Source of the DNA: JBFWWP01 sp050246115
GTDB taxonomy: Bacteria > Planctomycetota > UBA8108 > UBA1146 > JAJFFE01
Direction: 5' to 3'
Assembly: GCA_050246115.1 (NCBI GenBank)
Contig: JBFWWP010000008.1
Coordinates: 1-64,000, forward strand
DNA: 64,000 nucleotides
Below the pieces are notes generated by a model. That model did no database searches, had not been told where the DNA came from, and worked only from the letters and a program-made list of their open reading frames with translations. Each line of letters starts with the position of its first letter. Position 1 is the stretch's first letter. Positions 41,460 through 50,915 of the stretch are shown piece by piece. The position numbers were made by a program, and so were the translations under genes.

Positions 41460-43730
41460 GTGTTTAGAGCTCTCGTCTCCTCCTGCTGCAAGCTCGCGGG
41501 TGCAATGGGGCTCGTGCTGCTGTTGGGATCGCGGTCGATCGGCCAGTCGTTGCCTCCCCCAGATGCCGCGCTGCCGGATGTCCCGGTGTCGGACGCCCTT
41601 CCCGCTCGACCCCGCATCGGCCTCGTGCTCTCGGGTGGCGGGGCTCGCGGCGCCGCCCATATCGGGGTGCTCGAGATGCTGGAGACGCTTCGGATTCCGG
41701 TCGCGGCCATTAGCGGCACCAGCATGGGGTCGATCGTCGGCGGCCTGTATGCCGCTGGCTACTCGCCCGATGAGTTGCAGGAAGTGTTTCGAACCGTCGA
41801 CTGGACTTCCGCTTTCACCAACCGTCCGGCGCGGAGAACACTCGCCTTTCGCCGCAAGGAGGAGGACCGCGACTTCTTCGCTGGGATCGACCTCGGTTGG
41901 AAGAATGGCGCGCTGAGGCTTCCTCGTGGATTGGTCCGTGGCCAAGAGCTCGTGACGATCCTGACGCGCTTGACGGATGCGCGGCGTGCTGCGAGCCGCT
42001 TCGAGGAGCTGCCGATCCCGTTTCGTTGTGTGGCCACGGACCTGACGAGCGGCGAGACGGTAGTTCTGAGTGCCGGCGACCTGGCGCTCGCGATGCGGGC
42101 CAGCATGTCGGTGCCGGGCGCGTTCACTCCGGTCGAGATCGACGGCCGCGCACTGGTCGACGGTGGCCTCGTGCAGAACCTCCCGGTGGAGACCTGCCAA
42201 GCCATGGGCGTCGACGTGATCATCGCCGTCGATGTGGGCACGAAGCTCAGATCCCAGCGCGATCTCCTGTCGCTGTTCGATGTGTCCGGGCAGCTCGCCG
42301 GGATTGCCATTGAGCAGAATGACCGTCACCAACGAAGTCTGTTGGGGCCCCGGGATGTGATGCTCGTGCCCGCGCTCGGCGATTTCTCGTCGTCGGACTT
42401 CGCGAACGGCGGAGTCGCGATCGAGTTCGGGCGCGAGGCCGTTCGGGAGAACGTGGACGCGCTCCGCCATCTCGCGGTCTCGGAACCCGAGTGGAACGCG
42501 TACCTCGAACGCCAGCGACGGTCGCCGGTGCCGCCGGTCCATGTCGGGTCGGTCCGCATCGACAACGAGTCGGGAATCTCTGACGAGGTGATCCGCCGTC
42601 GGCTCGGCATCACTCCGGGTACTTTGTTCGACGTGGCTCGTCTCGAACGCGATATCCGCCACCTGTACGGATTGGGCTACTTCGAGAGCATCAGCTACGA
42701 CCTCGGAGTGGGAGACCCTGCCGACGTTGGGTTGCGCGTGCGCCCGCGCGAGCTCGGCAAGGGATTCTTGCGGGTCGGCGCGCGCTTCGAGGACGACTTC
42801 GACGGAGGCAATCGCTTCGATGTAGCCACGCAGTTCACGCTCGCACCGATGAACGGCTGGGGCGGTGAGTGGCGGTCCCGCGCCCAGGTGGGCCAGCAAG
42901 TGGCGCTGGAAACCGAGTTCTTTCAACCTCTCGACCGCCATGGTGTTACCTTCGTCGAGCCCAGGGTTGCCTACTTCGAGGACACGATCACACTCTTTGG
43001 CGACGGCCGGCCGATCGTCGAGTACCGGGTCGACGCGCTTCTCGGTAGCGTGGATCTCGGGGTGCAGCTCGCAAACTGGGGCGAGCTGCGCGCCGGCGTC
43101 CAGTACATCGATGCGCGCGTGAGTCCGCGCCAGAACCTAGGCGGGCTCTTTCCGCGCGACAGGTCACGCGAGGGGAGTTACCGCATTCGTGGAGTCATCG
43201 ACACGTTCGACGACCCCGACTTTCCACGGACCGGCATCGGCACCGTGCAAGAGCTCGCGTTCGTCCGAGAGTCGCTAGGGAGTTCTCGTGACTTCGGAAC
43301 CTATGAAGGCCAGGCCCTGACCGCACTCTCGTTTGGTCGGCTCACCGTCGTACCGTCGGTCGCTTACGGCGCGCAGATCGAGGGCAGTAGTTCCATTGTG
43401 TCGACCTTTGCGCTCGGAGGCTTTCTCAACTTGTCAGGGCTGCCGCGCGACTCCCGGTCGGGCCGTTACTACCTGCTCGCCAAGTGCATCACCTACGTCA
43501 GTCTCGGAGAGCGAGCGATCCTGCCGATCGAGAACGAGGCCTTCCTCGGTGGCTCGATCGAGTTCGGCGACGTGTACGACGACCGCCGAGACATCACCGC
43601 GGAGAACGGCATCTTTGCCGGCAGCATCTTTCTCGGCACGAAGACCATCTTCGGACCCGGCTACCTCGGCTGTGGCTTCGCGGAAGGTGGCGACAGCCTG
43701 TTCTTCGTGAGCTTCGGCCCGGTATTCTGA
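41460..43730 (+). CDS. Patatin-like phospholipase with POTRA and Omp85-type outer-membrane barrel (PlpD-like)
   Basis: The start is GTG at 41460 (or TTG 41457) just after AGGAGGAG; product 756 aa. A signal sequence (GAMGLVLLLGSRSIGQS) leads to a patatin domain (~50-250) with oxyanion loop SGGGARGAAHIG, nucleophile GTSMG and catalytic Asp in DGGLVQNLP. Near residue 360-430 a POTRA-like unit (VRIDNESGISDEVIRRRLGI, LERDIRHLYGLGYFESISYD) precedes a ~300-residue beta-barrel region ending in FVSFGPVF, an outer-membrane terminal Phe. The family (type Vd) anchors a lipase at the outer membrane and in some species releases it. It is divergent from the fasciclin gene. Confidence 0.92.
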   Translation: MFRALVSSCCKLAGAMGLVLLLGSRSIGQSLPPPDAALPDVPVSDALPARPRIGLVLSGGGARGAAHIGVLEMLETLRIPVAAISGTSMGSIVGGLYAAGYSPDELQEVFRTVDWTSAFTNRPARRTLAFRRKEEDRDFFAGIDLGWKNGALRLPRGLVRGQELVTILTRLTDARRAASRFEELPIPFRCVATDLTSGETVVLSAGDLALAMRASMSVPGAFTPVEIDGRALVDGGLVQNLPVETCQAMGVDVIIAVDVGTKLRSQRDLLSLFDVSGQLAGIAIEQNDRHQRSLLGPRDVMLVPALGDFSSSDFANGGVAIEFGREAVRENVDALRHLAVSEPEWNAYLERQRRSPVPPVHVGSVRIDNESGISDEVIRRRLGITPGTLFDVARLERDIRHLYGLGYFESISYDLGVGDPADVGLRVRPRELGKGFLRVGARFEDDFDGGNRFDVATQFTLAPMNGWGGEWRSRAQVGQQVALETEFFQPLDRHGVTFVEPRVAYFEDTITLFGDGRPIVEYRVDALLGSVDLGVQLANWGELRAGVQYIDARVSPRQNLGGLFPRDRSREGSYRIRGVIDTFDDPDFPRTGIGTVQELAFVRESLGSSRDFGTYEGQALTALSFGRLTVVPSVAYGAQIEGSSSIVSTFALGGFLNLSGLPRDSRSGRYYLLAKCITYVSLGERAILPIENEAFLGGSIEFGDVYDDRRDITAENGIFAGSIFLGTKTIFGPGYLGCGFAEGGDSLFFVSFGPVF

Positions 43731-43784
43731 GCGGGCCCAAACTAAACGCACTCACAAGCGACTCCAGTCGGCGCTCCGCGCCTT

Positions 43785-43841
43785 GAGCCGAAGGCGAGCG
43801 TTTGTGGGTGAAGTGGATTCAGCTGTGGGACCGAGGATCGT
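43785..43841 (+). repeat. 57-bp direct repeat, copy A
   Basis: This segment (GAGCCGAAGGCGAGCG ... GGGACCGAGGATCGT) recurs at 44027-44083 with two mismatches, 242 bp downstream in the same orientation. A partial copy lies at 33162-33192. The pair lies in the non-coding gap before the glycan locus. Confidence 0.75.
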
Positions 43842-43946
43842 CGACGCCGGGCGGGGCACGCTAAGCTAAAGCTAATCACGGCGATGGAGCCACCATCGTT
43901 ACGCATATCAGGAGCCCATGCCCATCGACCGCTCCGGCGCGCCCTG

Positions 43947-43968
43947 GGAGCACGGACAGCCTGTCCGC
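43947..43968 (+). repeat. 22-nt palindromic dispersed repeat, copy 3
   Basis: GGAGCACGGACAGCCTGTCC plus GC matches positions 1-22 except one base. It sits between the two 57-bp direct repeats. Confidence 0.55.
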
Positions 43969-44026
43969 ATCCGCCTCGCTGCAATCATCGACGATCCGGA
44001 GAGAGCGGGTTCGCGCTCGTTGCCCT

Positions 44027-44083
44027 GAGTCGAAGGCGAGCGTTTGTGGGTGAGGTGGATTCAGCTGTGGGACCGAGGATCGT
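44027..44083 (+). repeat. 57-bp direct repeat, copy B
   Basis: This is a second copy of the repeat at 43785-43841, starting GAGTCGAAGGCGAGCG and ending GGGACCGAGGATCGT. Together with the 22-nt palindrome, these fill most of the 390-bp gap between the patatin gene and the leftward FkbM gene. Confidence 0.75.
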
Positions 44084-44121
44084 TGCCCCGCCGGTGTTGG
44101 GTAACCCGTAGTCGACACTCG

Positions 44122-44934
44122 TCAGGATCGTCGACGCGCGAAGAACATTCCGTGGTTCGGCTTTCGGGGGTGGGCGTCTACGTCGACTGCGAAGCCTTGC
44201 GCCTCGAGGAAGGGCACGAAGTTCTCGATGCGGGTGATCGGTTTCTCCGGGGCGACGTCGTGGTACTCGCCGTGGATCCGCTCGATGCGCGCGAGTGTCT
44301 CTGGGGCGGCGGCCGGTAGGATCTCGTACTCAGCGCCCTCGACGTCGATCTTCAGCAGGTCGCAGCGCGTGACTTGGTGCTGCTCGAACAGCCGGTCGAG
44401 CGTGATCGCCGGAACGGTGTTGTAGTCGCTCGACACCAGTTCGGCCTCCGGGTGCGTCGAGAACACGCCGCGCGTGCCCGCGTGAATCGGCTGGTAGAGT
44501 CGGATCTCGCCGTCGTGATCGGTCACTGCCGCTCGCACTCGCGTCACGTTCGGGTACCCACGGGTGTTGGCTTCGAGCGCCGCGAAGTTCGAAGGCTCGG
44601 GCTCGTAGGTGATCACTCGTGCACAGTGGGGTGCCACACGCGACGTGAACACGCCAATGTTCCCGCCGAGGTCCACCATGCACTCCCACCGGGGTCCGCC
44701 GCAGGACCGAAGGCGGTACTCGTCGTTCAAGAAGATGCGGTGAAACATGTGGAAGTCGCTGGTCTTGCCGCGGAGCGTGAGCGGCGGTGCCGCCCGCAAC
44801 CGAACCTCGAGGACTTGGTTCTCCCGCTGGTTCTTGCGGAACCGCACGACTTCCCACGGATTCGTGGCCAGCCGCCTCACCGCCATCCAGTCTGTCGCGT
44901 CTCTCCATCTCATGGGGCTATCGTCGAGGTCCAC
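44122..44934 (-). CDS. FkbM-family methyltransferase
   Basis: This is a 270-aa frame starting at GTG 44934 (ATG 44913 is an alternative). The SAM-binding motif is MVDLGGNIGVFTSRVA (~88-103), followed by ITYEPEPSNFAALEANTRGY, AVTDHDGEIRLYQP, ITLDRLFE and CDLLKIDVEGAEYEILPAA, all typical of FkbM proteins. The family O-methylates sugars in polysaccharides and antibiotics. It is the last gene of the leftward arm of the glycan locus, after two GT2 glycosyltransferases. Confidence 0.92.
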   Translation of the reverse strand: MDLDDSPMRWRDATDWMAVRRLATNPWEVVRFRKNQRENQVLEVRLRAAPPLTLRGKTSDFHMFHRIFLNDEYRLRSCGGPRWECMVDLGGNIGVFTSRVAPHCARVITYEPEPSNFAALEANTRGYPNVTRVRAAVTDHDGEIRLYQPIHAGTRGVFSTHPEAELVSSDYNTVPAITLDRLFEQHQVTRCDLLKIDVEGAEYEILPAAAPETLARIERIHGEYHDVAPEKPITRIENFVPFLEAQGFAVDVDAHPRKPNHGMFFARRRS

Positions 44935-45046
44935 GGCTGCGGGATCAAGAGTGAAACCACGATCCTGCCGGGGGTGACGGTAGGGCGGTCGGTGGTGCTG
45001 CTATGCCCATGAGTCTCGACGCTCGACGCCGCAGATGGCGACCCCC

Positions 45047-45967
45047 TCAGGCCCCGTGCCATGCGCTGCGCTGCGCCCAGATCTCGCGCCAGTTCTGATA
45101 CGATGCGGCCTTGCTCTTGCGAAAGACGGTGAGCGCCTTGAACCCGCAAAGGCGCGTGAGTGCCCACAGGTCGAGGCCGAGGATTCCGAGAGCGGCGGTG
45201 CGGCGCCAGTGCTTGCGATAGAGCTGCGCCTTTGCGCGGAACAGCTTCACCATCTTGTCGACCCGCACGCGATCGGAGGCGCCGCCGTGGTGGATGATCT
45301 GGGCGCTCGGGCAGAAGCGGCCGCGGTACCCGAGGGCGCGCCCCCGAAGACACAGGTCGATGTCTTCGCCGTACATGAAGAAGCGCGTGTCGAATCCGCC
45401 GAGTCGCTGCCACGCCTCCCGCGTGAGCATGAGGAACGCACCCGAGATCACGGCGACCTCGCGTTCGGTATCGCGTTGCCACCCCCCGAGCGCGCGCGGG
45501 TTGCACAACTCCGAACGCGGGAACAGGTGCGCGAGCCCGGAGCCGGTCGCGAACTCGCTCCAGAGGGTGGGTCGCCCCCAGCAGCAGGTCGCGTTGAGGG
45601 TGCCGTCGGCAAACACCGTTCGCCCCCCGTACATGCCCGCTTGCGGATGGCGCCGTGCGAAGGCCACGAGTCGGTCGATTGCCTGGTCTTGGACGACCGT
45701 GTCCGAGTTCAGGAGAAGCACGAAGTCGCCGCGCGCGCGTTCGCCGGCCAAGTTGTTGGCGCGACCGAAGCCCAGGTTCTCCGATGACGCGATGAGTTGC
45801 ACGCCCGGGAACTCCTCGGCCACCATTTGCGCCGAACCGTCGCGAGAATCGTTGTCGACCAAGATGACCTCGAAGGATGTCTCCTGGGTTTGTTCGAACA
45901 CGGACCGCAGGCACTCGCGAGTCAGGTCCTTGGTGTTGAAGCTGACGATCAGGATCGAGACGTCCAT
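45047..45967 (-). CDS. GT2-family glycosyltransferase (rhamnosyltransferase-like)
   Basis: This 306-aa protein starts at ATG 45967. N-terminal GT-A fold: MDVSILIVSFNTKDLTRECL, FEVILVDNDSRDGSAQMVAE, ENLGFGRANNLA and the metal-binding-type DFVLLLNSDTVV. The acceptor-side motifs include VISGAFLMLTREAWQRLGGF and FMYGEDIDLCLRGRALGYR (ED of the active site). These are features of WbbL/RfbF-like rhamnosyltransferases. It follows the other GT2 gene after 7 bp, so the two are one transcript. Confidence 0.92.
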   Translation of the reverse strand: MDVSILIVSFNTKDLTRECLRSVFEQTQETSFEVILVDNDSRDGSAQMVAEEFPGVQLIASSENLGFGRANNLAGERARGDFVLLLNSDTVVQDQAIDRLVAFARRHPQAGMYGGRTVFADGTLNATCCWGRPTLWSEFATGSGLAHLFPRSELCNPRALGGWQRDTEREVAVISGAFLMLTREAWQRLGGFDTRFFMYGEDIDLCLRGRALGYRGRFCPSAQIIHHGGASDRVRVDKMVKLFRAKAQLYRKHWRRTAALGILGLDLWALTRLCGFKALTVFRKSKAASYQNWREIWAQRSAWHGA

Positions 45968-45974
45968 GTTCGCG

Positions 45975-46847
45975 CTACTTCCAAATGCTCGGCCGCAGGA
46001 AGAGGCGTCGCAGCTGTTGCCGGCGCAGGTAGCGGATCAACGCGCGATCCTCGATCTGCTGGACGTCGCGGAAGTAGCTGGAGAAGAACCCGTAGAAGAG
46101 GCCCACCGCAGCGACGCCGTAGGGCTTGCGGAAGATCCGCGTGACGCACTTCACCAACATGAACAACGGGTGGTAGCCGGTGATGTAGTTGGCCCGGCCG
46201 TTCTTGATGAAAGTCTTGAACTGTCCGTCCGCGTCGCCGGTGAAGCGGTACTGGCGCAGTCGAATGTCGGGGAAGCTGCGCGAGGTCCAGCCGGTCATGT
46301 TGGCTTTGACTTCGTCCATGGTGTCCCAGCCGGGCGCGATGATCAGCGGTTCGATGTCGTTCCAGCACTCCCGACGGTAGATCTTGGTAGCGCCTCGCAC
46401 ATGGAACATCGGGTGTTTCTCGACTTCTTCGCGCCCGTCGAAGACGTGATAGATGACTCCGCCACCGACACCGAGCCGCGCATCCTTGGCGAACTCCGCG
46501 AAGCAGCGTTCGAAGTAGTCGGGCTCGAAGTAGAGGTCGCCGTCGAGCTTCACGAGGAACTGCCAGTCGCGGCTGACGAGTGCGTCATAGCCTTGGTACA
46601 CGGCCTCCATCACCCCCCCGCCGGCCTTGCGAAAGCCGCGGTTCGCGCGGTGCAGCACCCGGATCCACGGGTACTTGGCGGCCGCTTCGTCGGCGATCTG
46701 GCCGGTGCGGTCGGTGGATCCGTCGTCGACGATGACCCATTCGGTGGGTCGCACCGTCTGGCCGGCCAGGCTCGCAATGGTGTTGGGAAGGTTGTCCTCC
46801 TCGTCCCGAGCCGGGGTGATGACCACGTAGCGAGGCTGGGGCTGCAT
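45975..46847 (-). CDS. GT2-family glycosyltransferase
   Basis: The start is ATG at 46847 (290 aa), where homology begins; the SD is weak. Motifs: YVVITPARDEEDNLPNTIAS, WVIVDDGSTDRTGQIADEAA, ANRGFRKAGGGVMEAVYQGY, WQFLVKLDGDLYFEPDYFER (DxD), and further on MDEVKANMTGWTSRSFPDIR. The C-terminus has a hydrophobic patch (VAAVGLFYGFFSSYF) but no long membrane helix. It is the first gene of the leftward arm of the glycan locus. Confidence 0.9.
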   Translation of the reverse strand: MQPQPRYVVITPARDEEDNLPNTIASLAGQTVRPTEWVIVDDGSTDRTGQIADEAAAKYPWIRVLHRANRGFRKAGGGVMEAVYQGYDALVSRDWQFLVKLDGDLYFEPDYFERCFAEFAKDARLGVGGGVIYHVFDGREEVEKHPMFHVRGATKIYRRECWNDIEPLIIAPGWDTMDEVKANMTGWTSRSFPDIRLRQYRFTGDADGQFKTFIKNGRANYITGYHPLFMLVKCVTRIFRKPYGVAAVGLFYGFFSSYFRDVQQIEDRALIRYLRRQQLRRLFLRPSIWK

Positions 46848-47257
46848 GCTTAAGGCTCTTCTTGGAATAGAGTTGAGACAAAACTCGAGGCCCCCGGACG
46901 GCGCGCCATGGCGCCGGAAAGGGCTGCTCAACATAAACTATGTCGTGTGCCTTGCCGAGATTCAAACCGGGCGGCCGAACGAGCGCGGGCCCGGGGCCCC
47001 CGCCGAGCCGGCCGGTGTCCCGCCGGACCGACGTCCGGTGGGTCGCGCGCCAGGCCCGGGTTGGGCGGCGGCGGCCGGGCGAACGCGCGCCGGGACCACG
47101 CAGCACCGAGGAATCACGGTCGCATCCGTTGATTCTTCTCGTCGCTCCGTCGTACTGGGGCGCCGGCAAACGCCCGCTGCGTCCGGCGGCGGCTCGGTGG
47201 GCGGCGGGTTTGGGGTCGAGATGACCCGGACGCTCGGGAACGAACGCGGGCCAAGCG
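46848..47257. other. Divergent intergenic region of the glycan locus
   Basis: This 410-bp stretch separates the two arms of the polysaccharide locus and should contain divergent promoters. It is notably GC-rich from 46960 to 47110. No operator-like dyad or RNA is obvious. Confidence 0.45.
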
Positions 47258-48127
47258 GTGGGAAGTGAGCGACTCTTGGGTCGGTCGATCGACATCTTGA
47301 TGATCACGTACAACAGGCCGGAGTACACGCGGCTCGCGCTTCGGCAGCTCCTCGACACCTGCGACGAGTCGATGCGAGTCTGGATCTGGCACAACGGCAC
47401 GCACGAGGAGACGTTGTCGCTGGTCCGTGAACTCAGTCAGCACCCTGCCGTCCACGAGTTTCACCATAGCCCGGAGAACCGGCGCTTGCGCGAGCCCACG
47501 AACTGGCTGTGGGAGCGTGCCGCCGGCGACTACATCTGCAAGGTCGACGACGACTGCCTGCTCCCGCACGGGTGGGCCGATACGTTGCGAAAGGCTCACG
47601 AGGACGTCCCGGAGTTCGGGGTGCTGGGGTGCTGGCGGTTCCTCGACGAGGACTTCCTGCCCGACGTCGCGACGCGCAAGATCCAGACCTTCGCCGGCGG
47701 TCACCAGGTGATGCGCAATTGCTGGGTGGAGGGCAGTGGCTATCTCATGAAGCGGGCTTGTCTCGAGCGCTGCGGGCCGCTCGGACCGAAGGAGACCTTC
47801 ACCTCGTACTGCGTTCGCGTCGCCCAGCATGGCTGGATCAATGGCTGGATCTTCCCATTCATCTACCAAGAGCACATGGACGATCCGCGTACGCCCCATA
47901 CGATGCTGAAGTCGGACGCGGATCTCGAGCGCTGGTTGCCCTTGTCGGCGCGCGCCAATGGCGTCACAACGGTCGCCGAATGGCAGGAGCAGCTGCGCAA
48001 TTCGGCGCGTCGCCTGCAACATGCCCCCGTCGATCCGAAGTACTACACGGGTTGGCGTCGGGCACGAAAGGCGCTCCAGAAGCGAATCCTGAAGCTCCTG
48101 GGGCGCAATCCAAAGTCCTACGGTTGA
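47258..48127 (+). CDS. GT2-like glycosyltransferase
   Basis: This is a 289-aa frame beginning at GTG 47258; the SD is weak, and a TTG (LLGRSID) 15 nt further is possible. GT-A motifs: SIDILMITYNRPEYTRLALR, VWIWHNGTHEETLSLVRELS, NWLWERAAGDYICKVDDDCL (DDD metal site), FGVLGCWRF and WVEGSGYLMKRACLERCGPL. The C-terminus is basic (ARKALQKRILKLLGRNPKSY). It is the first gene of the rightward arm and is followed by the FrhB-like and Wzy-like genes. Confidence 0.88.
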   Translation: MGSERLLGRSIDILMITYNRPEYTRLALRQLLDTCDESMRVWIWHNGTHEETLSLVRELSQHPAVHEFHHSPENRRLREPTNWLWERAAGDYICKVDDDCLLPHGWADTLRKAHEDVPEFGVLGCWRFLDEDFLPDVATRKIQTFAGGHQVMRNCWVEGSGYLMKRACLERCGPLGPKETFTSYCVRVAQHGWINGWIFPFIYQEHMDDPRTPHTMLKSDADLERWLPLSARANGVTTVAEWQEQLRNSARRLQHAPVDPKYYTGWRRARKALQKRILKLLGRNPKSYG

Positions 48128-48197
48128 GTCCACGCACGGTCGCGCGCGAGTCACGCGGACTCGAGGGCGCGGGATCCGTACCGCGAGAGGGATCTGC

Positions 48198-49514
48198 ATG
48201 TCGGCGCTGAAGCGAATCGAAGACGTGCCCGCGAGGCAGATGTGCTGCGGGTGCGGGGCGTGTGCGTTCGCCGCACCCGCCGAGATCGAGATGACCGACG
48301 CCTACGAACTGGGGCGGCGTCCGGTGTTCAAGGACGGCGCGGTTTCGCCGGCCGCCTCGAGCGCGGCGCTGGCGGTTTGCCCCGGCATCGAACTCGCGCA
48401 CGACGAGCGCTCGGTGGCACCCGGGAGCCTCCCCGAACTGCTGGGCGCGTGGGGACCCGTGCTCGCCGTGTGGGAGGGTGCCGCGGGCGACGCGGGCCTG
48501 CGTTTCGCGGGGTCGAGCGGCGGCGCGGCGAGTGCGCTCGCGCTCTACTGCATGGAGCGCGAAGGCATGGCGGGCACGCTGCACATCGCGAGTCGCGCCG
48601 ACGTGCCGTACCTGAACGAGACCGTGCTGAGCACCACCCGCGCCGAGTTGCTCGCAGCGACGGGATCGCGCTACGCCCCGGCCAGTCCGTGCGACCGACT
48701 CGCGGACGTCGAGCGCGCGTCGGCGCCGTGCGTCTTCATCGGCAAACCCTGCGACGTCGCCGCGACCTTCAAGGCCCGCGCCACCCGACCGCAGCTCGAC
48801 GCGAACCTAGGGCTTACCGTCGCGATCTTCTGCGCGGGCACACCCTCGCTCCAAGGCACCCACAAGCTCCTCGAGTACATGGGGATCAAAGAGCCGTTGA
48901 GCGCGGTGCGGAGCATTCGCTACCGCGGGAACGGTTGGCCCGGCAACGCCTCGATCGTCGTCGAGACCGCGGACGGCGACAAGACCTACGAGACCACCTA
49001 TCGCGACTCGTGGCACCAGCTCCAGAAGTACCGCCAGTGGCGTTGCTACGTTTGCGTGGACCACACGGGCGAGTTCGCGGACGTTTCCGTGGGGGATCCG
49101 TGGTACCGCGAGATCGCCCCTGGGGAAGCCGGGAGCTCTCTGATCATTGCGCGCACGCCCCGCGGCAAGCGAATCATCGAGGCAGCGATCGCTGCGGGCT
49201 ACTTGGACGCGCGCGAGGCCGAGGTCTGGAAGGTCGCCGCGTCGCAACCGGGGCTGCTCCAGACCCGCGGCGCGCTGTGGGGTCGGCTGTGGGTGTGTCG
49301 ACTCCTCGGCGCTGCGACCCCGGTCTTTCGTCGGCTGCCGATGTTTCGGCATTGGTGGCGAGAGCTTACCCTACGGGAGAAGTTTCAGTCGTTTGCTGGC
49401 ACGGTCAAGCGCGTGTTCTCCAAACGTCTGCGTGAGCGCATCGCATACGAACCGTTCGTCCCGGTGTCGCCGGCAACGCGCGATTCGGAGAGTTCTCCAC
49501 CCGTAGGGTCGTGA
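48198..49514 (+). CDS. Coenzyme F420 hydrogenase/dehydrogenase beta-subunit (FrhB) family protein
   Basis: This 438-aa protein starts at ATG 48198. An N-terminal iron-sulphur-like Cys cluster (CCGCGAC at residues 16-22, later CPG) is followed by the FrhB_FdhB fold: GSSGGAASALALYCMEREGM, TRAELLAATGSRYAPASPCD, PCVFIGKPCDVAATFKAR, ADVSVGDPW preceded by WRCYVCVDH. In polysaccharide loci, members of this family sit beside pyruvyltransferases and are thought to act as flavin-dependent redox enzymes on sugars rather than in F420 metabolism. The Wzy-like gene overlaps its stop by 4 nt, showing translational coupling. Confidence 0.88.
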   Translation: MSALKRIEDVPARQMCCGCGACAFAAPAEIEMTDAYELGRRPVFKDGAVSPAASSAALAVCPGIELAHDERSVAPGSLPELLGAWGPVLAVWEGAAGDAGLRFAGSSGGAASALALYCMEREGMAGTLHIASRADVPYLNETVLSTTRAELLAATGSRYAPASPCDRLADVERASAPCVFIGKPCDVAATFKARATRPQLDANLGLTVAIFCAGTPSLQGTHKLLEYMGIKEPLSAVRSIRYRGNGWPGNASIVVETADGDKTYETTYRDSWHQLQKYRQWRCYVCVDHTGEFADVSVGDPWYREIAPGEAGSSLIIARTPRGKRIIEAAIAAGYLDAREAEVWKVAASQPGLLQTRGALWGRLWVCRLLGAATPVFRRLPMFRHWWRELTLREKFQSFAGTVKRVFSKRLRERIAYEPFVPVSPATRDSESSPPVGS

Positions 49515-50866
49515 TCATGTTCATTGGCGGTCCCGTCCAGCAGGAATACCACGGCCAGACCACCCTGCATCCCGTCGGTGCGGCTGCGGTGTTGGTCCTG
49601 GGCATCATGCTGCTGGTGATCGATCGCCGACGCGCGGCCCTCCCCATGATGCTGATCGCCTGCTTCGTCTCGCCTGCCCAGCGCATCGTCGTGTTGTCGC
49701 TCGACTTCACTTTGCTGCGACTGATGGTGCTCTTCGGCTGGGCCCGGCTGTGTCTCCGGGGCGAGCTCCGGCCGCTGCGGCTCGGCCCGCTCGACTACTG
49801 CCTCTTGGCTTGGACCATCACGCGGACGCTGGGGGTGTTTCTGCGTAACGACATGACGCTCGGTGCACTGCTCTACGGTGCCGGGCGTTCGTTCGATGCC
49901 GTGGGGATCTACTTCTTCTTCCGAGTGCTGATCCGGGACTATCGCGATGTCATCGACGCCGTGAAGAACGCGGCTCTGGTTGCGATCCCCGTGGCGTTGG
50001 CGTTCGTGGTCGAGAAGATCACGGCTCACAACATCTTTGCCATCTTCGGCGGGGTCGCCGAGAACACGTGGGTCCGCCACGGTCGCTTGCGGTGCCAGGG
50101 TGCCTTCGCGCACGCGATCCTCGCCGGCTGCTTCTGGGGTGGGCTGCTGCCCCAGTTTGCCGCCCTTTGGTGGCAGCAGTTCCGAGCGTTGGCGGTGGCC
50201 GGGGTGGCGTCGGCCTTGGTGATCATCATCTGCTGTGCCTCGAGCACACCCGCCATGGCGGTGATCTTCGGCGCGATGGGCGCGCTCTTCTTCCCGGTTC
50301 GCGGACTCATGCCGTTCGTGCGCTGGGGGCTGTTCGCCGGACTGCTCACGCTGCACCTGCTGATGAAGGCGCCCGTCTGGCACCTGATCTCGCGGATCGA
50401 CGTCGTCGGCGGCTCGACGGGGTACCACCGCTACCGCTTGATCAACGAGTTCGTGAATCGCTTCGAAGAGTGGTGGCTGCTCGGGGTCCGCAGCACCGAG
50501 CACTGGGGCATCGTGGATATCACGAATCAGTTCGTGAAGGAGGGGATCCAGGCGGGGCTGCTCACGCTGCTGCTCTTCTTGGGGACCGTGGCCCTGTCGT
50601 TTCGTGGTGTCGGCAAGATCTTGCGGCGGTCCGAAGGAGACACGGGTCGTTTGGTGCTCGCCTGGAGTCTCGGCGTAGGCGTTTTCATTCACGTCATGAA
50701 CTATCTGGCCGTTTCCTACTTCGGCCAGATCATCCTGATCTGGTACATGCACCTGGCTATGATCGGCAGCTGGTCGCGCCCGCTTGCGGGGACGACTGTC
50801 CCGCGGCTCAGCGCGGCGCCCGCCGCCGTGCCGCAGCACCGAGGGGCTCCGGAAGTCTACGCGTGA
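49511..50866 (+). CDS. Multi-pass membrane protein, O-antigen ligase/polymerase (Wzy/WaaL)-like
   Basis: The start is GTG at 49511 overlapping the upstream stop (GTGATCATG); ATG 49517 is equally possible. The 451-aa protein has about ten to eleven hydrophobic segments (AAAVLVLGIMLLVI, AVAGVASALVIIICCASSTP, WGLFAGLLTLHLLM and others). A large extracytoplasmic loop contains Arg/His-rich residues near STGYHRYRLINEFVNRFEEW, GVRSTEHWG. This is the layout of O-antigen polymerases/ligases. With the flippase at 54406 it suggests a Wzx/Wzy pathway. Confidence 0.85.
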   Translation: MIMFIGGPVQQEYHGQTTLHPVGAAAVLVLGIMLLVIDRRRAALPMMLIACFVSPAQRIVVLSLDFTLLRLMVLFGWARLCLRGELRPLRLGPLDYCLLAWTITRTLGVFLRNDMTLGALLYGAGRSFDAVGIYFFFRVLIRDYRDVIDAVKNAALVAIPVALAFVVEKITAHNIFAIFGGVAENTWVRHGRLRCQGAFAHAILAGCFWGGLLPQFAALWWQQFRALAVAGVASALVIIICCASSTPAMAVIFGAMGALFFPVRGLMPFVRWGLFAGLLTLHLLMKAPVWHLISRIDVVGGSTGYHRYRLINEFVNRFEEWWLLGVRSTEHWGIVDITNQFVKEGIQAGLLTLLLFLGTVALSFRGVGKILRRSEGDTGRLVLAWSLGVGVFIHVMNYLAVSYFGQIILIWYMHLAMIGSWSRPLAGTTVPRLSAAPAAVPQHRGAPEVYA

Positions 50867-50915
50867 AGTGACCGCGCGCGAACCCGAGTTGCTTGTGAGT
50901 GCGCTTGATTCGGTC

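Noticed and set aside
41424..42941. 505-codon frame antisense to the patatin-like gene
   Set aside because: The plus strand carries intact patatin and POTRA motifs; the antisense product is compositionally a shadow.
49385..50839. 484-codon frame antisense to the Wzy-like gene
   Set aside because: It is highly charged and repetitive in composition, as expected for the complement of a membrane protein gene; it has no domain.
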